Shown: positions 13,840-25,165 of the stretch, piece by piece
How positions within the stretch are numbered: the stretch's first letter is position 1
Layout of the letters: each line of letters starts with the position of its first letter
Origin: Lichenostomus cassidix
Lineage: Eukaryota; Chordata; Aves; Passeriformes; Meliphagidae
NCBI GenBank assembly: GCA_008360975.2
Contig: CM039183.1
Location: forward strand, 12,427,762 to 12,491,761
Direction: 5' to 3'
DNA: 64,000 bases
Position numbers and translations under genes: made by a program
Notes under the pieces: generated by a model
The model's database searches: none
What the model was told of the DNA's origin: nothing
Seen by the model: only the letters and a program-made list of their open reading frames with translations

Positions 13840-14350
13840 AGATGCATTTCTTAATTAATTGTGAATGCGTAGTGTGGTGACAGATGCCGAGGATGTTGCC
13901 TTTATCCTGATCACATTAAAATGAGTTGTGTTGAATATTCTGTAATGCTTGGGGAAATTGCTTAATCCTATTACTTCTTGGAGAAGATTGAGTACCTCCT
14001 AATGTGAAATACGAAACCTCAGAGCCACACAGTGCAACTGCTGCAGCACAAAGTGTATAGGATTTCTTCTAATGTGAGTCAACAATGATTTCTAGGCTTG
14101 TTTATCACATAAATGTTATCTGGGAAATTATTGGACAGTTGCTATGGAAACAAAGACCTAGTAGTAGAAGGATTTGTTACCATAAGTAGTTAAGACAATG
14201 CTCAGACCCGAATCCCTGCTGCAAGCATTCAGCTCCTAAAGATGGAAGCGACAGATAACACAACACCTATTTTTACTGATAACAGAACAATTTAGAAATA
14301 TTTATCAGCTGGCCTTTGCTTTTCTGGCAAACACACAGATATATGAAATA
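13840..14350. promoter_or_regulatory. Candidate enhancer with RFX X-box and SOX motifs
   Basis: GTTGCTATGGAAAC at 14138-14151 is a near-consensus X-box, the binding site of RFX factors. It overlaps a SOX/TCF-type AACAAAG at 14149-14155, and a SOX-type AACAATG lies at 14081-14087. The surrounding 500 bp keeps several CpGs (near 13868, 13888, 14012, 14208, 14249 and 14370) in a CpG-poor neighbourhood. It also contains TTAATTAATTG and GATA-type words. This pattern suggests a conserved enhancer, but the function is inference and no target gene is visible. Confidence 0.3.
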
Positions 14351-15183
14351 AAGTGCAAAGGTGTGAAAGCGCTAAGAGAAAAATATTCTTTTATCTTGTT
14401 TCATATGGTTCAAAAAGATAATGCAGTTGTTGGTATCTGGTAGAACACAGTGAGTAAGACAAGCCTGAACAGGTTTCTCTTGACACTCTAGTGTTTTGTG
14501 AAAGAAAAGGACAATACATTCCAGCTGCAGGGAATATTAATAGCTGATTGTTGGGCTGAACAAAAAGAAAACCGAGGCATTTGGAAGTGGTGTCATCCTT
14601 CTGATGGAAGGTACAGCAGAAATATTGCAAAAAAAGAAATACATCCTGTTCATGGAAAAGGTGAGCCATAGATGGATTGTTTCAGATTATCTTCCCTGTG
14701 GATCAGCAAAAGCAGTATCTCCACTTTCTTTATTTATCTAGTGAAGAATGGCAGAATATTGTATTGTAAAAGCTCCAAGTTGCACATTACTTTCAGCGTC
14801 CTCAGTGCTTATATTCTTCATAATGTTTTGTATTTTATCTATCCCCTGAATCAGGCAGTTATCTGAAGCTCTCAACTGATATTTTGGAAGTCCAAGTCCT
14901 TGAATTTGCAAATAAACCCTTGGAAGATGTGAGTGCTAAAAGCAAAACCAATTAGCAATTACAGCCATGCAAGAGGGAGAAGAGTCCTGTGGCAGCAGCA
15001 CAGCTGAAATGGGAAGTCAGGTTCCAAAAATGGGCTCTGCTGTGGCACCTGACACCAGCTGAAGGGATTTCCTAGTGACCTGAGCATATGGGAAAATGTG
15101 CAAGGAACACAGCTGGGCAGGGAGTTTGTCATCACCTTTATGATGTGCACAAAAAGAACAGAAAGGTGACATTCATGGTGTGA

Positions 15184-15200
15184 TTTTTTTTTTTTTTTTT
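15184..15200. repeat. Poly-T tract (17 T)
   Basis: An uninterrupted run of 17 T followed by CCCC. It is a simple repeat. Confidence 0.9.
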
Positions 15201-17160
15201 CCCCTTTAGCAGCTATAGGTAGCAACAGAACAGAAGATGAATAGGCTATTGATCGAAAAGCAAACAGGGTGGCTGTTTATTTTAAGTTAGATGCTCATGC
15301 ATGGTCTAATATATTGCCACAAATCGTGTTCTAGCACTAAAAGAAAAGCCAGAGGCGCTGGAAGATTAAAAGACTAAAGCAGATTTATAGAGCTGAATTT
15401 CTATGTACTGAACACATATGTTGAATATCTGGGAAAGACAAAATGACTCAACTTGTGCTAAGACCAGAAAAAAAGAGACAATAATATCCATCATTGGGTT
15501 AAAATTACATCAGATATTTAGCAAGAGAACAAGTTATTTGGCAGACAACTAAGGAAATGTGGAGATACCATCCAGTGAGTGAACAGGAGAGCCCTCAGTG
15601 GAATCCTGAATTGAGCTCAAAAAGTTCAGCTTTGCCACAGGGTTAATGCCCTGGGATAGATCTGCCTGGCCAAAAGGGAAAAGGCAAGGAATTGCACAGA
15701 TCCTATTGCTTTGGAAACTGCTGAGTAAATAGAAGAACTAACAGGATGGGTATATTAATTTATTGGTCTGTGGAAAAAAGGAGGACTAAAAAAAGGCATT
15801 CTACCACCTACAAAGGAAGACATTTTTGGAACTGTGAATGATGCCAGATATAGCTATTCAAAATTTCTAATATATGTATATACAGATATATATTTTAGAA
15901 TGCGCATAGCAGTAGGATTCTGGCAGCTTTTTGTGTGTGTGTATTCAGCACCTCCTTTGGAGAAACTGTTTCCTCCTGCTGCTGTTTGGCTCCTGTTCAA
16001 CACCTGAGGTGTAACACATTTTTGATGGTATAGAGAACTTTAGGTTTACATAGATGAATATTTTATCCAGGGAAAGCCAATAGAAGAGTGCCCAGAGGCA
16101 ACCAGACTTTTTGGCAAGAATAAGAATAGTGGCTCCAGCTGAGTAGATATGTGCCTTTTGAATGAGAGAAGTAAGCTACAGCAGAAAAATGAATTCAGCA
16201 ACAGGTGTAGATAGGTCTTCAGTAACACACCTGACCTGGCAGTCAAGGAAAAACAGGCAGTGATTCCATGTTTTGAATGATGTGGAGGGAATTTGGGCTG
16301 TATCTTACAGGCTTTGAGATGTTAGCTCAGAGGATGAAATTTGTGACCTCTGGCATTCTGAGACAGAAGTTTTGAAATTAACTGATGGAAGTACTTGAGA
16401 GAGCTTCATTTCTGAAAGTCTGTTCTATTATTTTTTTTCTGGGACTAAGAGATGTGTTTGCTGCCTTCAGTTATGTGTAATGTAAAACTGGAATGTCACA
16501 GCCATCACAGGAAACTAAGGGAGGTAACAGGTCTCTTGCTTCAATATCGCTTTGGATCTTTCCCTTTGTGCACGACACAACTGCTTAAACAATTACAACT
16601 CTGTGGAAAGATTGATGTCCTGGGTGGAGGGAGTGTCTTGGGGCAGTTTTGAGAAAATTCTCTGGCAAATGGGGTAGTGTGTTAACTTTGTCTATTCAGT
16701 GCTGTACCAACTATTGAGTGATTAGGTTAGGATGCAGTAAAGAAGGAAAGAACCAATTCCAGTCTAGATTCTAATATATTAAGATATTTTCAATAATTTA
16801 GGTAGTCCTCCATTTTATTTTAAGGTACAAATCAAGGTATAACACTAATGATCCACTACTGATTTAGGAGGAAACTGCAAAACCAGAGCCAGTTTAATGG
16901 CAGCAGTAGTATAATATTAGAAATTAATTACTTATATTTCCTGTTCTTGATTGAATTCTACAAACATTTCATTCTCCTTGAGAATTTTTTATTTTTTTTA
17001 AATTTTGATTATAGTGAATTCCTTTCTTCCTGGTTTTGAATAAACACTGGAATAGATCCAGAGAGGGACCTTTTAATAAAAAACATGTATTATGAACATC
17101 ATGTAAATCATGTCAAACCTATTACAAGAGCTGTAAAAACTTTGTGGGATTTTGCATATT

Positions 17161-17230
17161 GTCCCAGGAGGGAGTGAGTGGGTGAGAGGTTGTGTAGTGT
17201 TCAGTTGCCCTGTGGAGTTGAACCACAACA
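17161..17230 (+). mobile_element. ERV LTR fragment, 3' end
   Basis: The segment reads GGAGGGAGTGAGTGGGTGAG, then GTAGTGTTCAGTTGCC, and ends in GAACCACAACA. This resembles the 3' terminus of the avian LTR family represented at 24940 (GGGGGAGTGAGCGAG...TTAGTTGCC...AAACCACGACA, recalled from memory), including the terminal CA. The sequence upstream does not continue the LTR clearly, so this is a short, diverged remnant. Confidence 0.5.
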
Positions 17231-18844
17231 CATCCACACAGGCTTGCATTCATATTTACCTATGAGAAATAAATAGAGCCAAAAGTATTTTCCAAAGAAA
17301 CTTGGGTCAAAGAGCACCTCCTCTTGGATTATAATGCCACTAACATCCCTCCAATACAAAACTCACTTTTGGAAGCAATTCTCCTCAGTTATTGTAGTGT
17401 GTGGGAGCATTTTTCTCTTGGTCAAATTCTGCTTAAACAGTTGAAAATCCACACCTCCTTCATTTTCTTTCTAGAAAACTGAGAGTTCATATCTCTTTAT
17501 GTAATAGCTAATGGCATTATAAATTATTTTGGGCAAGGCAGAACAGTATGGAAAAAGACAAGAGAGTGCTGTCGTTTTTCTGCCCAGAGGCCAGCAGCTT
17601 CACTGAGCCTGGTATGGGAGAAGTGGAGCTCAGAATATAGAGTTTCAGGGAAGAAAAAGGATTTTAAGCCTTTCCTTGTGTGGAGTCGATTTTAATGTGC
17701 AGATAACCACCAGTGACTGTATTGTGCTCATGACTTCAGTCTTAAAATTCTTTTTGCCCATAAGACATGGAGTTTATCTGTAAAACACATAATCCTTTGA
17801 ACCAAGCATGTCAGTAAGTGTGCTGCTGCAGATATGTGCCCAGGGAAAAACTTTTTTGTGATTTAAGTCTTCATTTATCTTGTTTAGTGTTTATGTATTC
17901 GGGCAAAAGAAAACAATAAAAAGCCAGCTACCCTCTTATTTCTCCCCTTATGCTTCTTTCACATTCATTAATTTCCTTTCCTCCACCTCAATCCTAACAC
18001 TGGGTTGAAATGCATTCACTTTTGTGTGTTAATACTGGGGTTTTTTGTAGTTAGGCTTTGAATCTTTTGGGGTGGAAAGATGGTGGTAATGCTGACAAAT
18101 AGTGTTCTGCTTTCTTTCATTCTCTCAGTCTGATGCTCAAAAATTAGAAAATGGTGCTCAGAGATGAAGATCAACTGATAATCTTGTCAGGCTTGTTAAA
18201 ATGAGGTTTCCAAGCTGTGGAGTTTAAAATTCAGGAACTCTCTTGATTTTATTACAACTCAAATCAATCTATTGATAAGGGTGGAGGTCATTAAGCATGA
18301 GAATGCCTCTTTATGATGACCTTTGATATTCAGCTGAAAGGTGGAGAGAAGGTGAAAGCAGAGGCTCTTATGTAGAACTCTCAGAGAAACTGCATTTCTA
18401 GAAGATTTATAAGAACAAGCAGCTGGAAAGAGGAGAGCCTATTGCTGCCTTCACTGAAAGAAAGTTCCTGTGAGAATTCAGTCCTTGTTAACCATCAGAA
18501 AATCTACACAAGGAAAAGCCACAGGAGACATAAATAAGTAAGAATTTGGTCTTCATTACTTTTATTGGTCATGGAACTCTTTCTCAGTGATTAGCAGGTT
18601 CTTGAGCAGACTTGTCTAAATAACACTATCTGCTCCTTTAGCCTGAAGGAGGGGGAAAAATAACAAACCCTGCAAGCACTGGAGGGCAGGAAAATCCATT
18701 TAATATATCACTAGCAATGTGTACCTTATTTTTTCTGTCAGCTCTTGTGTGCTGATTAGATTTTTTAAATGTGATGCTTTCCCAATAAAGTAAAACATCT
18801 GTTTTTCAGAAATTGATACACTCTTTCAGCCTTCTTTCATTTGA

Positions 18845-19075
18845 ATCTGACTTACCCCAAAATATAATTATTGTGATCGCGGATTTGCACACTTAACCAC
18901 TTCAGGATTTTAAATGTTAAAATAGCTTAGATGACTTTGTGCCAGACTTATGAACTTATTCAGCTGAGTTCCAGTCAGCTCAATTCTGCATATTAAATTT
19001 TAGAGATAAATTCGATCTTGGCAAGCATGAAGGTCTGGGCCTTTGTGCAAACGACAATTAAAGGTCAATACCACC
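18845..19075. promoter_or_regulatory. Candidate conserved non-coding element
   Basis: An AT-rich block that nevertheless keeps CpGs in words such as GATCGCGG (near 18877), TTCGATC (near 19011) and AACGACAATTAAAGG (near 19050). It also has a TGCATATTAAATTTTA homeobox/POU-like stretch. CpG retention outside CpG islands can reflect purifying selection. This is inference from composition and needs a multi-species alignment. Confidence 0.2.
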
Positions 19076-21451
19076 CAAACATAACAAACAGAAATCTTAG
19101 AATATAAATTGGCTCTGTCAGATGTGCTTCAGCTTGATCTAGGCTGTAGGCTTCCTAAATGCAAAGTGGAAGGAAAATTATATGGATTGATTTGAGTAAA
19201 ACATTGCAAGTACTCCAGAAATCAGAGGGAGCCAACCACTGGTATTTTACTCCAGGCTTCTTTTTCTTTTAACTGGCAGGTAGTTCTATGTTCTTTGTAT
19301 AATGGAGAGATAAAGACATTTAGTCTAATATAAATGAGGACTTTTGTGCTGTTCCCTTCTTCTAACACTGCAGCAAAGAATTTGCAGTTAGGGTTTGGGT
19401 TAAATTCAATTCACGTAGTTTCCCACTGTGTGTGTATCGGGGTAAATCTTTCCCTTAAATTGGTGTTAGAAAGAGCACTGTGTTGGAAGAGATTAATCCT
19501 GGTCTTTCTGGTCTGGGTTTCTGGAGCCAGAGCAGGGGTGATAAACACCTGATGAGGAAGGCTTGGTCCCTGCTTTGCAGCAGCAGTGTGTGACCTGTGC
19601 TGAATGCATCCTCTGCCACACGGCACAGGCACAGAGAGCTCAAGCTGCCACCACCTGCCCTGGCACAGAGCTCTGCCAGTTCCTGGATACTTGGGCAGCT
19701 CTCCAAGTGCTCCTTGTGGCAATGGTACTGGGCATTTCCCTGCTTTGTACATTTTTCAGAGAAGCCTGTGAAGGCAGGAGAGGAAAAATGTGATTTACAC
19801 AACTTTGCTTAGCTCATCTGTGGAACCTGTGATCCCCAGGGGTGTGATAATTGCTTGTGGTGCTACTTTCTCTAAAGACGATCATGTCTGCAAGGCAAAT
19901 GTTCATTAAAACCCACTGATTTGTTTATGTCTCTTCACTGGGGGGTTTCTAGGTTGCCCATATAATTTTTACATTTGTAGTAAAGCGGTAAACCATGAAT
20001 TTAATGTCAGAGTTCCCTTTTCCTGCAGTACGGCAAACCTGCCCTTATAGAAAGCAGATGGGGATAAGCTGGATGCTAAATGCTTGACCAGTCACCTCAG
20101 CAATTCATAGATAGCTGGGGAAACCACTGTGACACTAAAGAAAAATTTCTTGAAGAAATTGCATTGGAAAGAAATGTTTGATATTTGACTTGTGTTGGAA
20201 GGAAGAATTGGATACTCAATCTAGTGGTAGCCTCCATCACATCTGTTGAAATCTTCATATTTTCTGAAATTAAAAAAATTCTGGTTTACAAGTCTAATCT
20301 AGAAAATAAAAAGGAATATCTATTTTAGAGAGAGTTTCCCTTTTGATCATTTCCACTGACACGCAGTGCATGTCTGTACCCAATGATTATATATTATTGA
20401 TTATCTGCATATTAAATAATAAGATGAGAGACTTGGAGAGCTCCCAAGGAACACAGCTGGTGACCCCTCCAGTACAGGAAGGTCTGATTTGGGCTCAAGA
20501 ATTCCCCACCATAAAAAGAGCAAAGTATTAAACCTTCAAGAGGAGAGTGAGGCTTCAACATTTGAGTTTGGTTTGTTTTCATGGCAGAATTTTCAACAGA
20601 AAATCTTCAGGAAAAAATGATTTAGCTGGCAAACCATGATGTAGCATGTGTGTTCCCACGTTGCTGGATTTAGGTGGTTATTTTTGTTCACCTCAGCAAA
20701 AGCTCTGTTGCTGATGCTATGGGGGTTGTGTGAGGCAGCAGAGCCCTCAGAGGAACCAACAGAGCTGTTCTGCTGCTGGCCTGCTTGCTTGGTAACAAAT
20801 ATTTTAGTCCTGGGTTTTTCAAGCTTGCAGCTGGGAGTCTTTGGCTTATCTGCAACAGGAGAGTGCAGGCAGTGGCAGCACCAAATGCTCCCTCCTGAAA
20901 CTCTCCAGTGATCACTTCTAGGAGCACCAGAGTCATTCTCATCCTCACTTCTTTCTCTGCTGGGGCAAAATTGTTCATAAGATGGCAGAGTTTTAGCATT
21001 TTGTGCCTCCCCAGATCTAGACTTATAGTCAGCAGTTCAGTTTAGATCATCCCATAAATGGTTAAGTGGAATTCAAGCATGTTGTCTGTACAACCAATGC
21101 CAGTATTTTCTCTGGACACAGAAATGATGGGAATAGGTTGTTGTTTCCCATGCTGGGGTTTGCTGAGCTTTAGATGTACCTGCTAGGTTGGGCATGGGAG
21201 AACTTCCAGTCTCATCACAGTCAAAATAAGCAATTCAAGTAGTTCCAGCTACTCCTGACAGAAGTGGGTCATGGAGGGATCTTCTGGGCAGCTCAGTCAC
21301 TCTGGAGGGGCTGGAGATTCCCACTCCTCTTCCTCTGCAACAGAGGGAAGAGGAACAAGCAGGAGGAGGGAGAGCATCTCAGGCAGCCATGCCCAGGAGT
21401 GCTTGAGTCTGCTGCCTCAGATGTGACCTGTTCAGGATTTTGTTGGGTCTT

Positions 21452-21485
21452 TTAATATATTTCAACCCTTAATATATTTCAACCC
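21452..21485. repeat. Perfect 17-bp tandem duplication
   Basis: TTAATATATTTCAACCC occurs at 21452-21468 and again, identically, at 21469-21485. Two exact adjacent copies imply a recent slippage or end-joining duplication. Confidence 0.95.
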
Positions 21486-22330
21486 CTTTCTACTGTTCTT
21501 TAAGCCATTGATAAAGGGCTTTGAATGCTGCTGTTTTGCCCAATCCTGTCTCAGGTTTCAGAGTACTTGATCCATCAGCAGATAACATATATCCATGTGT
21601 AAGGACAGTGTAAGGAACTAATATGTCTATACAAACTTTACTTACTGTCTATTTTATAGTAGTCATCTCTCAATTAACTGGAGTGTGAAGAATAAAGAAT
21701 TATGCCATTTATTTCCTGTTGATGGGGGGAAGGTTGCCCTGTTGTTTCCTACTGCTTTTTATTTGCACATTCAAGATTAGCACCATCCTCAGGAGAACAG
21801 CTTCAGGCAGCAGTTTGTACCATGAGCTCTTCTTAATGGCTGCTCTTCCCCTACAGTGCTGGTAATCTGATTTTAGAAAACCTTACTGAATTTCAAAGCC
21901 TGTCATGTGAAACACGCAGCATGACATTAAAAATAAACAGGATGTCTGGAGCCAGAAACAAAAGCACATTTCTGCAATTCCTGGCTTTCCTAGGTGTGTA
22001 GGTGAATATATATATGTTTATGTATCTCTATATATTGTTAGGGAATTAGAGATTATTTAAAAGACTGATAAATTTTCAATTAAAACTCCCTGCCAACTAA
22101 ATTTATACTGTCACCATATCAGCTGGAGTTCTGCATACAACTGCTTGCCTTTGCCTCTCTGATGGTCTGAAGTTGCTTATGCACTGCATGTGTTTTGCTG
22201 GGCCAACACTTGCAAAATTCTTATGTATTGCTGTTGGTTATGCTTTTTTAGTATGCTTATATCTGGGTTCAGTACAAGATAATATTAATTATATCCTCAT
22301 ATGCACAACTTAAATTTCCAGTTAATTTAG

Positions 22331-22922
22331 GCATCCTGGGCTGGATCAGAAGGAGTGTGGCCAGCAGGGGAGGGAGGGAATTCTGCCCCATTCTCTGCTC
22401 TGCTGAGACCTCACCTGCATCAGCTCTGGGGTCTCCAGCACAGGGAGGGCATGGAGCTGCTGGAGTGAGTCCAGAGGAGGGACACTGAGATGATCAGAGG
22501 CCTGGAGCATATCTCTAACTAGGAAATGCTGAGAGAGTTGGGATTGTTCAGCCTGGAGAAGAGAAGGCTTTGGGATGATCAAAGTGCAGCCTTTCAGTAA
22601 GTGAAGTAAGGGTGGAGAGGGACTTTGTACAAGGGCCTGGAGTGACAGGAAAAGGGAAAATGGCTTCAGACTGAAAGACATTAAGTTTAGATTAGCTATT
22701 AGGAAGAAATTCTCTGCTGTGAGGGTTTTGAGGCACTGGGCCATGCTTCCCAGAGAAGCTGTGGCTGCCCAATTGCTAGAAGTGTCCAAGGCCAGGTTGC
22801 ATGGAGCTCTGAGCAACTTGGTCTAGTGGAAGGTGCCCTGCCCATGGCAGGGTAGTTTGCACCAGGTGATCTATAAGATCCCTTCCAACCCACATCATGC
22901 TATGATTCTATGATATGATGAT
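22331..22922 (+). mobile_element. CR1 LINE, 5'-truncated 3' end
   Basis: This plus-strand CR1 fragment begins inside the end of ORF2: GCATCCTGGGCTGGATCAGA at 22331 translates as GILGWIRRSVASR, close to the conserved CR1 C-terminal region. The 3' untranslated region follows, with family-typical words TGGAGTGAGTCCAGAGGAGG, TTCAGCCTGGAGAAGAGAAG, AGTGTCCAAGGCCAGGTTG and ATCCCTTCCAACCCA. It ends in the degenerate ATTCTATGATATGATGATA octamer tail. Stops and small gaps break the coding part, so it is a dead-on-arrival copy. Open frames on the opposite strand here (for example 22346-22816) are antisense CR1, not genes. Confidence 0.93.
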
Positions 22923-24939
22923 AACTTTGGCTTAAAATAATTTTTGTCTTCAGCATTTTTTTCAGAACATAACTCAATACTGTGCAACTAGCAACTGGGA
23001 GTCCTATTTCCTGAGCTTCCTCTGTTTCTTATTCTTTTGCCTTATCTGGTATCTGGCTGAATATTTTGTGCCAGCTTTATGGATGTGGAAGAAGAAATAT
23101 GACAGCATTATGTGAAGTGGGAAAAATATAATACAGCATTTAGCAATCTGTACCTTGCCCAAGAGCACAGATATCTTCCTGAAATGTCTCAGTGTGCCCC
23201 TGGCTTTCACATAAGTGATCAGTGTTTGTGTGTTGGTGTCTTAGTGGAAACCCCTCAGAATGTTTTCCATTTTTGTCATCAATATTTCACACAAGGCTTG
23301 ACTGAGTGGTGAATTTTGGGCAGGGTTGGAGAGAAGGACAAAAGTGACCCTCTGTTCAGATGAATCTGACTCTGGGCTAAATACCTGACCAAAAACTGAT
23401 GGCTCTGAATACTTGTGCATGTGTGTGCATGTGGGGAATGACTGCATCCTCCACTCCTCAACATTTTCATCTTGGTGTACTCGAAAAATTTTAGTGTATA
23501 TTTTAATTTTTTTTTGCTTATAGTATTATACACTTTAGTTGAATAAAATATTTATGTTTTCTATACTAAAAGGGTCTTGTGGGAATGGCAGTTTTTTTCC
23601 TTCCTAAAATAATTTTGAGGCTTTTAAAGGATCATATTAAAAAAAGAAAATCACTTTTGGTCCACACTGGTTTATCGGTATTCCAAAATACAAACCCAAA
23701 CATTAGCATAGTACTGTGTTATCCCTAGATACTCTTCTCTGCTTCAAAGGAAGAAAACAAACAGAGAAGCTTGTTATATTTTAATAAAGTCATTTGTTGG
23801 AGTAGGTCTTAAGGGGTTAGTAGTAAAGAAAGGAAAATCATAATTTGCAAAATTATTATTTCGGTTATTTTAATAGTAGGGGAAAATGAAAATGAAGGCA
23901 ATCATGTTTTGGAAGAATGGTATTACCCTTGATTGTGCAATAGTGTGCAGGGGCTGTTCAAGTGGAAAAGATGAAAGATTATTCAATGTGGGACAAATAC
24001 AGTTAGGGCAACGTGATTACAGCTTTATTGAATAATGGGCTGGAGTGTGAATGCTGTAATTTCTAAAGTGATTCTTTAAGCAAAGATTCCTTTAGACAAA
24101 AGGAACAGTACTTCTTGGGAACTGCTGGAGATGAAGCTTGTGAAAATCAGGATATGTGATACTCACAGGGACAGAGTAACTTACAGTTGTAAAAGAGTTG
24201 AAAATGTAGAGGAGATAATTTTTTCTTCTTCTTTAAGTTCCTCTCTATAAATCCTTTTATAATGATGGAAGACTTATTTTCCCTAAACCCTGCCTATGTA
24301 TGTGTGGGCCTTGCATACACATGATGAGCATGCTGAGAGGTGAACTAAGGGATTTAGTTTTAGTGGTTTGGCCATTAAGGCTCCTACTCATTATCCCAGT
24401 CCTTCTTTTAGACATTACTGTTTCTGCAGAAAGAATGCAGAAATATAAATTTCTGAGAGCAAAATACAAATTGCTGCCTCAGCTTCTCTGCTTCACAGCC
24501 TAGTCTGTTAATATGGGTGAGTACTGAAAGCAATGAAACGCAGATTCTGAAGGAATCACATGCAAAATCTTTCTTTTATAAATCAAGAAAACAGAAAACA
24601 AACCAGAAAATTCTCTTAGAGAAGAAAGTTTCTTTCCTTCCGACTCTTTAAAGTGATATGTATATATTCTTCAGTGAATGACAAATAAAGGCAAAATGAT
24701 TTAAAAATTTTATTCCAATAAAGCAAATTTATTACTTTGGATCAGAATTCAATTATTCTTTGCATTTTCAGTCCTCCAGGCAGGATCTCTAACACTGGCA
24801 CTCAGATATGTGTGACTGACTTTATGTATCACATCTTTTCCATTTACTTCAATATACGGCTCTCCTGCCCTAGAGAGAAACAAATTTATATGACTTTCTG
24901 GGCTTAGAGCTGAGCCTTAAAGTGTAAAATTCACTTGTG
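22923..24939. other. Non-coding unique sequence, no gene recognised
   Basis: I see nothing gene-like. All frames are short and conflicting, and a T-rich stretch lies near 23505-23516. No repeat family is recognised. Confidence 0.6.
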
Positions 24940-25165
24940 TGCTGGTTTTGTCTGGCATAAAGTTAATTTTCTTCATAGTAGCCAGTGTGGGGCTGTGTTT
25001 TGGATTCGTGCTGGAAACTGTATTGGTAATTCAGGGGTGTGTCTGAACACCTGCCTGCCCATGGGAAAAAGTGAATGAATTCTTTATTTTGCTTTGCTTT
25101 TGTGGTGACTTTTGCTTTCCCTATTAAGCTGGTTTTTTTTTTTTTTTTCTATAATCTCTGTGAGA
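24940..25165 (+). mobile_element. ERV LTR with large internal deletion
   Basis: The element starts with TG at 24940 and reads GCTGGTTTTGTCTGGCATAA, then AGTTAATTTTCTTCATAGTAGC and TGTGTTTTGGATTCGTGC, the 5' half of a common avian (I think passerine) LTR. At about 25035-25043 it jumps to TGAACACCTGCCTGCCCATG, then GTGAATGAATTC and TTTTGCTTTGCTTTTG, the 3' part near the polyadenylation region. The middle of the LTR is therefore missing. A 16-T expansion at 25133-25148 precedes a poorly matched end. No viral genes are present, so this is a solo-LTR remnant. The exact family name is not certain from memory. Confidence 0.72.

Larger units (their letters stand above)
12382..17160. other. Non-coding unique sequence between two LTR pieces
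   Basis: No gene or retroviral gag/pol/env-like frame is visible, so the flanking LTR pieces are better read as separate remnants than as the ends of one provirus. A 17-T tract lies at 15184-15200 and a TA-rich patch at about 15869-15896. The block at about 13840-14350 is listed separately as a candidate enhancer. Confidence 0.55.
17231..22330. other. Non-coding unique sequence, no gene recognised
   Basis: No gene is recognised. A relatively GC-rich patch at about 19555-19800 has overlapping open frames on both strands (up to 115 codons, minus strand 19455-19802). They conflict with each other and match no family. A similar patch lies at 20648-20999. The stretch also contains a short TA-rich run at about 22005-22036, the 17-bp tandem duplication at 21452 and an AT-rich block at 18845-19075 listed as a candidate element. 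Confidence 0.55.

Noticed and set aside
19411..19812. Overlapping open frames on both strands in a GC-richer patch
   Set aside because: Four frames are open at once, none with a domain or convincing splice context. Elevated GC alone lowers stop frequency.
22346..22816. 156-codon minus-strand open frame
   Set aside because: It lies entirely antisense to the CR1 at 22331-22922 and has no independent support.
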